From the NCBI GenBank assembly GCA_964472545.1, contig CAYYNP010000402.1:1-7654 (forward strand): 7,654 nucleotides of DNA. The letters are read 5' to 3'. The position numbers and the translations under genes are program-made. Source of the stretch: CAYYNP01 sp964472545 (GTDB lineage Bacteria > Planctomycetota > Planctomycetia > Pirellulales > Thermoguttaceae). The notes under the pieces are model-generated. The model saw only the letters and a list, made by a program, of their open reading frames with translations. It searched no databases and was not told the origin of the DNA. Positions within the stretch are counted from its first letter, which is position 1, and each line of letters starts with the position of its first letter. Shown here one piece after another: positions 1-6,104 of the stretch.

Positions 1-19
1 ATTGTAGTGTAAACGCCGT

Positions 20-102
<83 letters not shown>

Positions 103-110
103 GCGGCAGC

Positions 111-1091
111 CTATCGTTCGGTCTTGTCGCAGCGTGCCGGCTCTTCCTTGCCTGGGCAGCAACACGGCAGTTCGACTACCACTCGAAAACCGACAATCAG
201 GTCGCACACGCCGCCCGGCGGCGGACAGCTCTCTCGGGCGGCCGACCGAGCACGCCCGGTGGTGCTCAGCCAGGAGCCGCCGCGGATCACGCGCCGGGAA
301 CCCTCGTCGGGGCCGCGAGGATCGGTCTGTTTGCCCTCGGGGTATTGCTCCGCGTAAAAATCGGCACACCATTCCCAGACGTTGCCGTGTACGTCGAACA
401 GCCCGAAGGCGTTGGGCTTGAAGCTGCCGACCGGGGCGGTGAAGACGTGGCCGTCTTCCCACTTGAAGGTCTTCCAGGGGCGGAATCTGGCCTTGCCGGT
501 CAGATCGGCGACGTTGCACCACCCTTGGCCGTCGTCGGGCTCATCGCCCCAGACATACGCCGTCGTCGTTCCGGCCCGGGCTGCGTATTCCCACTCGGCT
601 TCGGTGGGCAGGCGAACGGTCTTGCCCGATTTGCACGTCAACCATTTGCAGAACGCCACCGCGTCGTTGAAGCTGACGCAAACGGCCGGATGGTCGTCGG
701 CCTGGTCGAAGCCGGGGGCCTTCCACGACGCCTTCTCGACGCGGTCCCATTTCTTGCCGTCCCAGGCAAAGGCCCAGCGCTGGCGCTCGGCGTCGGTCTC
801 GTATTTGGCGGCTTCGACAAACGCCGCAAACTGGCCGCGGGTGATCTCGTGACGGCCGAGAAGGAAGTCGCGGCCGATGGTCACTTCGTGCTGGTGAAAC
901 GGGTCACGGGCACGCAGCCGCTCCTTCTCGGGGCTGCCCAGCAGGAACGTGCCGGAAGGGATCCGGACCAATTCGAGCGACGCCCCGTGGCCAAGGTCCA
1001 GGGCAGACGGCTGCTTCTCGTTCCCTTTGGCGGCAGGACACGCGGCGGCGCTCCAACCGACCGCGACGAGGATCAGGGTGGCTCCGTTCAT
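111..1091 (-). CDS. Secreted formylglycine-generating-enzyme family (SUMF1-like) protein, probably not catalytic
   Basis: This 326-residue protein has the FGE-sulfatase/SUMF1 fold signature. In order: a hydrophobic N-terminus (about 4-18) that looks like a signal peptide, with Cys18 as a weak lipobox candidate; IPSGTFLLGSPEKE (44-57); EVTIGRDFLLGRHEITRGQF (69-88); HPAVCVSFNDAVAFCKWL (134-151); RLPTEAEWEYAARAG (160-174); FGLFDVHGNVWEWC (229-242); RVIRGGSW (267-274); and a final GFRVV. True FGEs oxidise a sulfatase cysteine using a Cys pair shortly after the RGGS motif. Here those positions read Ser276 and Ala281, so FGE catalysis is unlikely and a binding or structural role is more probable; such paralogues are common in planctomycetes. 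The tail is cysteine-rich (Cys310-312, Cys321). The start is supported by GGAGGG at 1103-1108 on the minus strand, 11 bp upstream. The gene diverges from the ars/hgc block, so a functional link is not implied. Confidence 0.88.
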   Translation of the reverse strand: MNGATLILVAVGWSAAACPAAKGNEKQPSALDLGHGASLELVRIPSGTFLLGSPEKERLRARDPFHQHEVTIGRDFLLGRHEITRGQFAAFVEAAKYETDAERQRWAFAWDGKKWDRVEKASWKAPGFDQADDHPAVCVSFNDAVAFCKWLTCKSGKTVRLPTEAEWEYAARAGTTTAYVWGDEPDDGQGWCNVADLTGKARFRPWKTFKWEDGHVFTAPVGSFKPNAFGLFDVHGNVWEWCADFYAEQYPEGKQTDPRGPDEGSRRVIRGGSWLSTTGRARSAARESCPPPGGVCDLIVGFRVVVELPCCCPGKEEPARCDKTER

Positions 1092-1304
1092 GCTGTGGGT
1101 CTCCCTCCGGCTGGTGTTCGGCGAATCCAGGCGGCGTGGCGGAGAACGTCCTGTCCGTCAATCCTCCGACAGCAGCCACATATGGCACATCATGATGCTA
1201 GTTGAAGCTTCACAGCAACGCAATCGCGATATGTTGGGCGTGGCGCCGCCGGGCGTGGAGAGGGCACGGAAACACAACCGGAGAGCTAGCGTATTTAACT
1301 CGGG

Positions 1305-1340
1305 TTGACTTATTTGGCCATTTGGCTAAACTGCCAAATA
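1305..1340 (+). promoter_or_regulatory. Promoter with overlapping ArsR-type operator
   Basis: A -35-like TTGACT lies at 1305-1310 and a -10-like TAAACT at 1327-1332, with a 16-bp spacer. The -10 hexamer is exactly the centre of a palindrome: ATTTGGC (1320-1326), TAAACT, GCCAAAT (1333-1339). A second ATTTGGC copy at 1312-1318 extends this into a wider perfect arm pair, TATTTGGC (1311-1318) with GCCAAATA (1333-1340). A dyad over the -10 element just before an arsR gene is the usual layout for autorepression: the apo-repressor blocks RNA polymerase and metal binding releases it. Transcription would start near 1339-1340, leaving a leader of about 25 nt before the ATG at 1364. The dyad and hexamers are seen directly; repressor binding is inferred. 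Confidence 0.75.
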
Positions 1341-1363
1341 ACCAAGACCGAAGAGGACGTCAT

Positions 1364-1687
1364 ATGGACACCGCAACCCAAGCACGATTCGAAGCCCGGG
1401 CGAGAGTCGTCAAGGCTCTGGCGCACCCAACTCGGTTGTTCATTGTCGATCACCTCTCGAAGGCGGGCGAGGAGTGCGTCTGCAAGTTGACCGAGATGAT
1501 CGAGGCCGACATGTCGACCGTCTCGAAGCACCTCTCCGTTCTCCGCACGGCCGGCATTATTGAGGACCAACGGCGTGGTGCCCAGGTGTACTACACACTT
1601 CGGGTGCCGTGCGTGATGAAGTTCTTCGACTGTGTCGAGTCGGTAATGCGGTGCACCGCCGAGAAGCAGCAGGAATTGCTGACTTGA
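1364..1687 (+). CDS. arsR: ArsR/SmtB-family metal(loid)-responsive repressor
   Basis: This 107-residue winged-helix repressor has the family hallmarks: ALAHPTRLFIVDHL (18-31), ECVCKLTE (37-44), the recognition helix MSTVSKHLSVLRTAGII (50-66) and the wing DQRRGAQVYYTL (68-79). Cys38-Val39-Cys40 in the first part of the DNA-binding domain matches the CxC metal site of classical ArsR (ELCVCDL type) and would bind As(III) or another thiophilic metal, possibly with a C-terminal cysteine (Cys83, Cys90 or Cys97). The ATG at 1364 has AGAGG at 1352-1356; a longer in-frame reading from 1202 is rejected because it would run through the promoter and lacks family similarity. It is the first gene of a plus-strand series ending in hgcB, and is the likely regulator of at least the proximal genes. 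In ND132-type Desulfobacterota an ArsR-like protein has been linked to hgcAB control (from memory). The inducing ion cannot be read from sequence. Confidence 0.93.
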   Translation: MDTATQARFEARARVVKALAHPTRLFIVDHLSKAGEECVCKLTEMIEADMSTVSKHLSVLRTAGIIEDQRRGAQVYYTLRVPCVMKFFDCVESVMRCTAEKQQELLT

Positions 1688-1736
1688 CGTGGTTGGCCGT
1701 CCTCACGAAATCCAGGCAGCGTCAAAGGAGACACTC

Positions 1737-2059
1737 ATGCGAATACTGGCCGAGTTCTTTCCCGAGTTCACCGAGCAACTCGAGGGGATGGACTCTCTCA
1801 TCGAGAGAGACGTTCGATCGACGAGAAGACCTACCAGTTCATCTGCTTCGCCCTGTCGATAAAGGCCCGCTCGGCGCCCTGCGTGCGGAAACACTTCAAA
1901 GAGGCGCTGGAGGCCGGAGCGACCGTGAAGGAGTTGGCGTACATCCTGGCGCTGGTGATGCGAGAGGCCGCCGGGGCCGACGACTGCTGGACGCACGACG
2001 TGCTCGCAGACTGGAAGGAAATCCTTGCCGGCAACGTGAAATGCGATTGCCAGAAGTAG
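1737..2059 (+). pseudogene. Carboxymuconolactone decarboxylase/AhpD-like protein, interrupted by a one-base frameshift
   Basis: Reading from ATG 1737 (AAGGAG at 1725-1730) gives MRILAEFFPEFTEQLEGM and continues to IERD at 1811, then goes out of frame and stops at 1860. From 1814 another frame continues the protein with SIDEKTYQFICFALSIKARS and on to the TAG at 2057-2059. The 323-nt span is one base short of 108 codons, so a single lost base near 1811-1812 (for example GACCGT becoming GACGT) explains it and would restore 107 residues. The joined product resembles the small alpha-helical CMD/AhpD family. The family CxxCxxxH active site appears as Ser46-x-x-Cys49-x-x-x-His53, so it has one resolving-type cysteine only; other cysteines are Cys37, Cys84 and a CDC near the C-terminus. 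A redox or peroxidase-like role beside arsR and a permease is plausible. It may be a true pseudogene or an assembly error; frame and residue identity are otherwise clean. Confidence 0.7.
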
Positions 2060-2087
2060 GCCGTTGGCAAGAGAAGGGAACGTTTTG

Positions 2088-3434
2088 ATGGGACGGGAAG
2101 GTAAGATCTTTGCGGCGTTTGTGATCGCCTTTCTGGCGGCCTATTTCGTGCCGCTGGCGGCGCCGTCGGAGGACGCCTCGCTGATGGAGAGCGCCCTGTT
2201 GCAGGCGTTCAGCCTCTTGCAGTGGTATGCGCAGAAGCACACGTTGGCCTGTGTGGTGCCGGCCATGTTCATTGCCGGGGCGATCACGACCTTCTTCTCC
2301 AAGGAGGCCGTGCTGCGGCATCTGGGGCCCAAGGCGAACAAGGTCGAGGCCTATTCCGTAGCTTCGGTGTCGGGTACCGTGCTGGCGGTCTGTTCGTGCA
2401 GCGTGCTGCCGATGTTCGCCGGCATCTACCGCGTGGGAGCCGGATTGGGGCCCGCCTCGGCGTTCCTCTATGCGGGACCGGCGATTAACGTGTTGGCGCT
2501 GGTGTTGACCGCGAGCGTGTTGGGCGTCGAGATCGGTATTGCCCGAGCGATCGGGGCGATGGTGTTCGGCGTGGTGATCGGTATCCTGATGGCGGTGATC
2601 TTCCGCCGTGACGAACAGGCTCGAACGGCCGCCACGATGCAGATGCCCGATCCGCCGGCCTCCCGCCGCTCGTTTTGGCAAACGGCCGCGTTCTTCGTGG
2701 CGATGATCGCATTTCTGGTCTTCAGCGACTGGTTCAACCCGGGCGACAAGATCGTGGAACTCAACGACGGCACCAAACTGGCCGCCATGGAACGCAAAGT
2801 CGACGGCACGACCATGCAGATCCAATTGAAGGAGCCCTATGAAGGTCACGACGTGGACGACGTAATCACGTTGCAGCGATCGACGATCGCCGACGTGGAA
2901 GACGTCGATAACTGGGTCGTCCGCATCCATCACATCCGCTGGTACCTGGCGGCGGCGATGGGAGTGGCCGTGCTGTTGATGACATGGCGATGGTTCGTCC
3001 GCGACGAGATCAACGAATGGACGTCGAACACGTGGATCTTCGCCAAGCAGTTATTTCCGCTGCTCTTCGGCGGGGTGTTTGTGGCCGGGTTCCTCGGGGC
3101 GCTTCTGCCCGACGACAAGGTGGCAGCCTTGGTCGGCCAGGATCTGGTCGACGAGGGCTTCTTCGGCAGCCTGAGGGCCAACTTCACGGCCTCGGTGATC
3201 GGCTGCTTCTTCTACTTCGCCACGCTGACCGAGATTCCGTTCCTTCAGGCGTTGACCAGCAAGGGCATGGCGCAGGGACCCGCGTTGGCGTTGCTATTGG
3301 CGGGGCCGGCGATGTCGATCCCCAGCATCCTGGTGATTCGCTCGATCATGGGCAACAAGAAAACGCTCGTCTTTACCGCGCTGGTGGTGGTGATGGCCAC
3401 GATTACGGGGATGATCTACGGGGCCTTCTTCTAA
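2088..3434 (+). CDS. arsP: ArsP/DUF318-type permease, probable organometal(loid) exporter
   Basis: A 448-residue polytopic inner-membrane protein of the DUF318/ArsP permease family. Hydrophobic segments fall near 8-24, 53-70, 92-112, 128-146, 152-172, 197-214, 285-302, 320-340, 366-385, 396-418 and 427-446. The family core is duplicated: GTVLAVCSCSVLPMF plus GLGPASAFLYAGPAIN in the first half, and ASVIGCFFYFATLTEIPF plus GPALALLLAGPAMSIPSI in the second. Cys102-Ser-Cys104 in the membrane is a likely thiol site for a soft metal species. ArsP proteins export trivalent methylated or aromatic arsenicals; substrate here is unknown, and beside hgcAB an organomercury substrate is worth considering (inference only). 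A hydrophilic stretch of about 60 residues (218-280) interrupts the two halves. ATG 2088 is preferred over TTG 2064 because AAGGGAA (2074-2080) sits at the right spacing. The frameshifted CMD gene ends 28 bp upstream. Confidence 0.85.
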   Translation: MGREGKIFAAFVIAFLAAYFVPLAAPSEDASLMESALLQAFSLLQWYAQKHTLACVVPAMFIAGAITTFFSKEAVLRHLGPKANKVEAYSVASVSGTVLAVCSCSVLPMFAGIYRVGAGLGPASAFLYAGPAINVLALVLTASVLGVEIGIARAIGAMVFGVVIGILMAVIFRRDEQARTAATMQMPDPPASRRSFWQTAAFFVAMIAFLVFSDWFNPGDKIVELNDGTKLAAMERKVDGTTMQIQLKEPYEGHDVDDVITLQRSTIADVEDVDNWVVRIHHIRWYLAAAMGVAVLLMTWRWFVRDEINEWTSNTWIFAKQLFPLLFGGVFVAGFLGALLPDDKVAALVGQDLVDEGFFGSLRANFTASVIGCFFYFATLTEIPFLQALTSKGMAQGPALALLLAGPAMSIPSILVIRSIMGNKKTLVFTALVVVMATITGMIYGAFF

Positions 3435-3480
3435 CCGGCAAACAGTCCACACTTGATTCTTTCCTACAAGGAGCCCCATA

Positions 3481-3714
3481 ATGAAAAAACTCCAAGTCCT
3501 CGGCCCCGGCTGCCCGAAGTGCGCCAAGTTGGCCGAAAACACGCAAGCCGCGGTCGATCAGTCGGGCGTGGAAGCGAGCGTCGAGAAGGTGACCGACATC
3601 AACGAGATCGTCTCCTTCGGCGTGATGGCCACGCCGGGATTGGTGGTCGACGGCGAAGTCAAGGCGGTCGGCAAGGTACCGTCGGTCGATGAGATCAAGG
3701 AACTGCTGGAATAG
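3481..3714 (+). CDS. Small thioredoxin-fold (Thioredoxin_3) redox protein with CPKC motif
   Basis: A 77-residue cytosolic protein matching the small redox-active disulfide family (thioredoxin_3, MTH895/TM_0996 type). It starts MKKLQVLGPGCPKC, placing the CxxC dithiol at Cys11 and Cys14 after the first strand. The sequence ATPGLVVDGEV carries the cis-proline loop, and the family's closing helix ends VDEIKELLE. No signal peptide or membrane segment is present. AAGGAG at 3468-3473, 7 bp before the ATG, sets the start. These proteins are often encoded immediately after DUF318 permeases, as here with a 46-bp gap, which suggests that it reduces the permease or hands it a thiol-bound substrate; that role is inferred. 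The gene is followed by a 255-bp spacer with strong secondary structure, so it may be the last gene of the first transcript. Confidence 0.9.
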   Translation: MKKLQVLGPGCPKCAKLAENTQAAVDQSGVEASVEKVTDINEIVSFGVMATPGLVVDGEVKAVGKVPSVDEIKELLE

Positions 3715-3767
3715 AGAACTGGAAAGAGGCCACGGTTGCCGCTTCGTTGTTGCCGTTGCCGTTTATC

Positions 3768-3820
3768 CGTCGCCGACACGGCGACGTGAACCCGTACTGA
3801 ACGTCGCCGTACCGGCGACG
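3768..3820 (+). repeat. Two hairpins with an identical 8-bp stem
   Basis: CGTCGCCG (3768-3775), loop ACA, CGGCGACG (3779-3786) forms one perfect hairpin. The same stem with loop TAC recurs at 3802-3820. Only 15 bp separate them. The second overlaps the first unit of the tandem array that follows. Neither is followed by a T-run, so classical intrinsic termination is not supported. Placed between the thioredoxin-like gene and the first arsF-like gene, they could pause transcription, protect an mRNA end, or be a mobile palindromic repeat; the choice is open. Confidence 0.7.
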
Positions 3821-3904
3821 GCTAAACGGTTCCGTACCGGCGACGGCTAAACGGTTCCGTACCGGCGACGGCTAAACGGTTCCGTGCCGGCGACGGCTAG
3901 GTTC
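3808..3904 (+). repeat. Tandem array of 25-bp repeats (three exact copies plus a partial fourth)
   Basis: Units at 3808-3832, 3833-3857 and 3858-3882 are identical, each beginning CGTACCGGCGACGG and ending CTAAACGGTTC. A fourth unit at 3883-3904 has one substitution (CGTG for CGTA) and lacks AAC. The part GGCGACGGCTAAAC is also nearly the reverse complement of GTTTATCCGTCGCC at 3761-3774 (one mismatch), so the array can pair with upstream sequence. There are no spacers between units, which excludes a CRISPR array. Copy number may vary by slippage. It occupies the only sizeable non-coding interval inside the plus-strand gene series. Confidence 0.9.
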
Positions 3905-3920
3905 CACGCCGGCCTCGCGA

Positions 3921-3959
3921 GCCCTGCTCAGCCCGAAGGTGCCCTGTTCGGCCCAAAGG
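3921..3959 (+). repeat. Imperfect 19-bp direct repeat carrying the arsF-like ribosome binding site
   Basis: GCCCTGCTCAGCCCGAAGG (3921-3939) and GCCCTGTTCGGCCCAAAGG (3941-3959) match at 16 of 19 positions. The second copy ends in the AAAGGAG (3955-3961) that serves as ribosome binding site for the ATG at 3970, and the first carries a weaker GAAGG. A local duplication is the simplest explanation; no regulatory role is evident. Confidence 0.6.
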
Positions 3960-3969
3960 AGCACGTCCG

Positions 3970-4473
3970 ATGAACCCCAAAACGCTGATCACCGCCGTGT
4001 TGTTGTTGTTCGCTGCCGGCGGCGTGGTGGCCGTGGCGATCAAGGAATTCCGCCCGGTCGAACCGCCGGCGGAATCGGAGGACCCCGACGGCGAGCCGGG
4101 CGTCGCAGTGTCCGTATCGGACGGCACCATCGTTTACTTCTTCCACGGCCAGAAACAGTGCGAACGATGCATTAACGCCAAGGCCTACGCGGAAGCGGCG
4201 GTCCGGGCGGCTTACGCCGAGCAGCTCGACGACGGGCGGCTGAAGTGGCAGTTGGTCAACTACGACGAGCCGGAAAACCGTCATTTCAAGCAGAAGTACG
4301 ATGCGCCGTTGCCCATGGTCGTGGTGGCGAAATTGGATAACGGTGTGGACGTCAAGCACAAGCGACTGCCGTTGATGCTGATGAAGGCCGACGACAAACA
4401 AGCTTGCCTCGAATACGTAACCGAGGGTTTGCAGGAGTTTTTTGCAGAATCGGAAGGAGAAGTACAGGAATGA
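3970..4473 (+). CDS. arsF: ArsF-family membrane-anchored thioredoxin-fold protein (CERC motif)
   Basis: A 167-residue protein with one N-terminal hydrophobic helix (about 4-24), probably an uncleaved anchor, a short acidic linker (30-50) and a thioredoxin-like extracytoplasmic domain. That domain starts GTIVYFFHGQKQCERC, giving a redox pair at Cys64 and Cys67, and continues with LVNYDEPENRHFKQKY and a strand MVVVAKLDNG. This is the pattern of proteins that databases label nitrophenyl compound nitroreductase subunit ArsF, named after the arsEFG system for aromatic arsenicals; no flavin or nitroreductase fold is visible, so the electron-transfer reading is safer than the nitroreductase label. 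AAAGGAG at 3955-3961 supports the start. The stop overlaps the next start as ATGA (4470-4473), so the two ArsF-like proteins are translationally coupled. An additional Cys (in QACLEY) lies near the C-terminus. Symbol given at family level. Confidence 0.8.
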   Translation: MNPKTLITAVLLLFAAGGVVAVAIKEFRPVEPPAESEDPDGEPGVAVSVSDGTIVYFFHGQKQCERCINAKAYAEAAVRAAYAEQLDDGRLKWQLVNYDEPENRHFKQKYDAPLPMVVVAKLDNGVDVKHKRLPLMLMKADDKQACLEYVTEGLQEFFAESEGEVQE

Positions 4474-4940
4474 AACGAGATCATTTGGGGAGTCGTTGGG
4501 CGTTGCTTGCCGCCGCTTTCGCGGTGGCGTGGATCGTCATGGCCGGTCCGTTCCACAACGCGCCCCATGCCCGCGCCGACGACGCACCGGCGGCCAAAGC
4601 GGCCCATCGCGTGGTGGTGATGTACTTCCACCGTACCGAGCGCTGCGATACCTGCAAGACGATCAGCGAGTACACGGAGGAAGCGGTCAAGGACGGCTTC
4701 GCCGAGGAGATGAAGCAGGCGACCGTTTCGCTGCACATGATCGACTTCCAGGACGCCAAGAACGCCAGGTACACGAAGGCCTACAAGCTCGACGGTCCCA
4801 CGCTGATCATCGCCGAAGCCCGCGACGGCAAGGCGGCCCAGTGGAAGAAGATGCCGGAGGTCTGGAGCCTGGTCTTCGAGAAGCCGAAGTTCCTCGAGTA
4901 CGTTCGCGACGGCGTCAACGATTACCTGAAGGGGGAGTGA
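4470..4940 (+). CDS. arsF: Second ArsF-family secreted thioredoxin-fold protein (CDTC motif)
   Basis: A 156-residue paralogue of the preceding protein. A twin-like basic start (KRDHLGSRW) and hydrophobic run (about 11-25) end near AHARADDAP, where signal peptidase cleavage after Ala36 is plausible, so this copy may be released into the periplasm rather than anchored. The domain begins HRVVVMYFHRTERCDTC with the redox pair at Cys59 and Cys62, followed by IDFQDAKNARYTKAYKLDGPTLIIAEARDGK and the family ending in which a tryptophan-rich strand (WKKMPEVWSLV) precedes a final helix (FLEYVRDGVNDYL). AAGGAG at 4454-4459 precedes the ATG that overlaps the upstream stop; its own stop TGA (4938-4940) shares one base with the ATG of the next gene. 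Two dithiol proteins side by side with an electron carrier downstream suggest a relay outside the cytoplasm. The final substrate is unknown. Confidence 0.82.
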   Translation: MKRDHLGSRWALLAAAFAVAWIVMAGPFHNAPHARADDAPAAKAAHRVVVMYFHRTERCDTCKTISEYTEEAVKDGFAEEMKQATVSLHMIDFQDAKNARYTKAYKLDGPTLIIAEARDGKAAQWKKMPEVWSLVFEKPKFLEYVRDGVNDYLKGE

Positions 4941-6082
4941 TGCGGACCGCCATCAAGGCGTTGGGGGCGTGGTCGCTGGCGGCCACCGTGGTGTTTGTGG
5001 CTTCGGTGTCGGTGGCCGATGAGGCGCCGTTGCCGGCCGATTCCCCGACCGCGCTGCCCGAGCGGGGAGCCGTGGTCTATCTGTTCAACGCCCCCGCGGA
5101 TGACAAGACGGGCCGAGATCAGGTTGCCGCGATCGAGAAGGCGTTTCGCGAAAGTCTGGCGAAGGAACTGGACACCGGCCGGCTGGTCTTGCTTTCGATC
5201 GATCCCGTCGATCCGCAACGGGCAGGCCTCGCCGGGCGGTTCGAGGTCAGCGGTGCGGCCCTCATCCTGGGCGAAGTCCGCGACGGTCAGATAGGTGACT
5301 GGAAGTCGCTCCCCAAAGCGTTCACGCTCAGCGACGACGACGGCACGCTGTCGGAATACTTGCAGTACGAAACCCGCGCGTACCTTCGTGGCCAGTGGAC
5401 CGCCTTCGCCCTGTTGATGGCGGCCGCACTGGGGCTGGGGGTGATTACGTCCGTGCAGCCCTGTCCGATGGCCACCAATATCGCCGCCGTGTCGTTCATC
5501 GGCCGCCGGGTCGACAGTCCCGTGAAGGTGTTGCTCGCAGGGCTGCTCTACGCGCTGGGACGGGCAACGACCTACGTGATCTTGGCCGTGCTGCTGATCG
5601 GCGGCCTTTCACGCAGTGGGGTCGAGTCGTTTCTGCACACGTACCTCAATCAGATCCTCGGCCCCATCCTGATTCTCGTGGGCATGGTCTTGCTGGAGTT
5701 GATCGGGCTGAACTTCTCCGGCCCGTCGATCAGCGAAAGACTCCAAAAGCGTGTGGAGAAGTGGGGCATCTGGGCGGCGCTGTTGCTGGGGGTCCTCTTC
5801 GCGTTGTCGTTCTGCCCCATCTCGGCCGGGTATTTCTTCATCAGCCTGTTCGCGTTGCTGACCGCCAGCAACTCGAAGGTCGTGCTGCCGTCGCTCTACG
5901 GCGTCGGTACCGCCCTGCCGGTGGTCGGTTTTGCCGTGCTGATCGCCTTCAGTGCGAAGTCGGTGGCCAAGGCGTATAATGCACTGAACCACTTCCAGAA
6001 ATGGGCCCGTTGGATCACCGGGGTGGTGTTCCTGGTGGTGGGGATCTACTTCACGTTGATGTACTGTTTCGGGGTACTCTGA
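4940..6082 (+). CDS. arsG: ArsG-like fusion: degenerate ArsF-like domain plus CcdA/DsbD-like transmembrane domain
   Basis: A 380-residue protein. Residues 1-26 form a signal peptide or first helix ending VSVADEAP. Residues about 43-150 repeat the ArsF-like domain (GAVVYLFNAPADD, LLSIDPVDP, ALILGEVRDGQIGDWKSLP) but lack the CxxC. Residues 154-375 contain about six membrane helices with the CcdA/DsbD landmarks QPCPMATNIAAVSFIG (Cys175) and ALSFCPISAGYFF (Cys292). Those two cysteines, one per half, are the pair that carries electrons from cytosolic thioredoxin to extracytoplasmic partners in DsbD/CcdA. Databases name this architecture ArsG and call it an aromatic arsenical efflux permease; the sequence itself argues better for thiol electron transfer, likely to the two ArsF-like proteins encoded just upstream with overlapping stops and starts. 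GGGGG at 4931-4935 serves the ATG. A longer in-frame reading from 4442 is not credible. hgcA begins 22 bp later. Confidence 0.85.
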   Translation: MRTAIKALGAWSLAATVVFVASVSVADEAPLPADSPTALPERGAVVYLFNAPADDKTGRDQVAAIEKAFRESLAKELDTGRLVLLSIDPVDPQRAGLAGRFEVSGAALILGEVRDGQIGDWKSLPKAFTLSDDDGTLSEYLQYETRAYLRGQWTAFALLMAAALGLGVITSVQPCPMATNIAAVSFIGRRVDSPVKVLLAGLLYALGRATTYVILAVLLIGGLSRSGVESFLHTYLNQILGPILILVGMVLLELIGLNFSGPSISERLQKRVEKWGIWAALLLGVLFALSFCPISAGYFFISLFALLTASNSKVVLPSLYGVGTALPVVGFAVLIAFSAKSVAKAYNALNHFQKWARWITGVVFLVVGIYFTLMYCFGVL

Positions 6083-6104
6083 TCGCGGATCGGTAGGACA
6101 CACT

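Noticed and set aside
1188..1197. 10-bp palindrome CATCATGATG in the divergent intergenic region
   Set aside because: It is short, lies far from either recognisable promoter, and is likely to occur by chance.
1202..1363. 54-residue N-terminal extension of ArsR
   Set aside because: It would translate the promoter/operator; the ATG at 1364 has a good ribosome site and gives the normal family length.
1609..2088. Alternative 159-codon plus-strand frame across the CMD region
   Set aside because: It starts inside arsR and reads the CMD gene in the wrong frame, with no family similarity; the two conserved CMD segments lie in the other two frames.
1896..2933. Long minus-strand open frame (345 codons) opposite the CMD and permease genes
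   Set aside because: The translation is rich in Arg, His and Gln with low complexity, typical of an antisense shadow; the plus strand encodes conserved proteins.
3808..3904. CRISPR array
   Set aside because: The units are directly abutting with no spacers, and no cas genes are present.
4442..4939. 166-residue N-terminal extension of the ArsG-like protein
   Set aside because: It overlaps the ArsF-like gene in another frame; ATG 4940 gives a proper signal peptide and coupled start.
4940..6082. Cytochrome c biogenesis CcdA or full-length DsbD
   Set aside because: The membrane domain is CcdA-like, but the N-terminal ArsF-like domain, the absence of a C-terminal thioredoxin domain and the arsF neighbours fit the ArsG architecture better.
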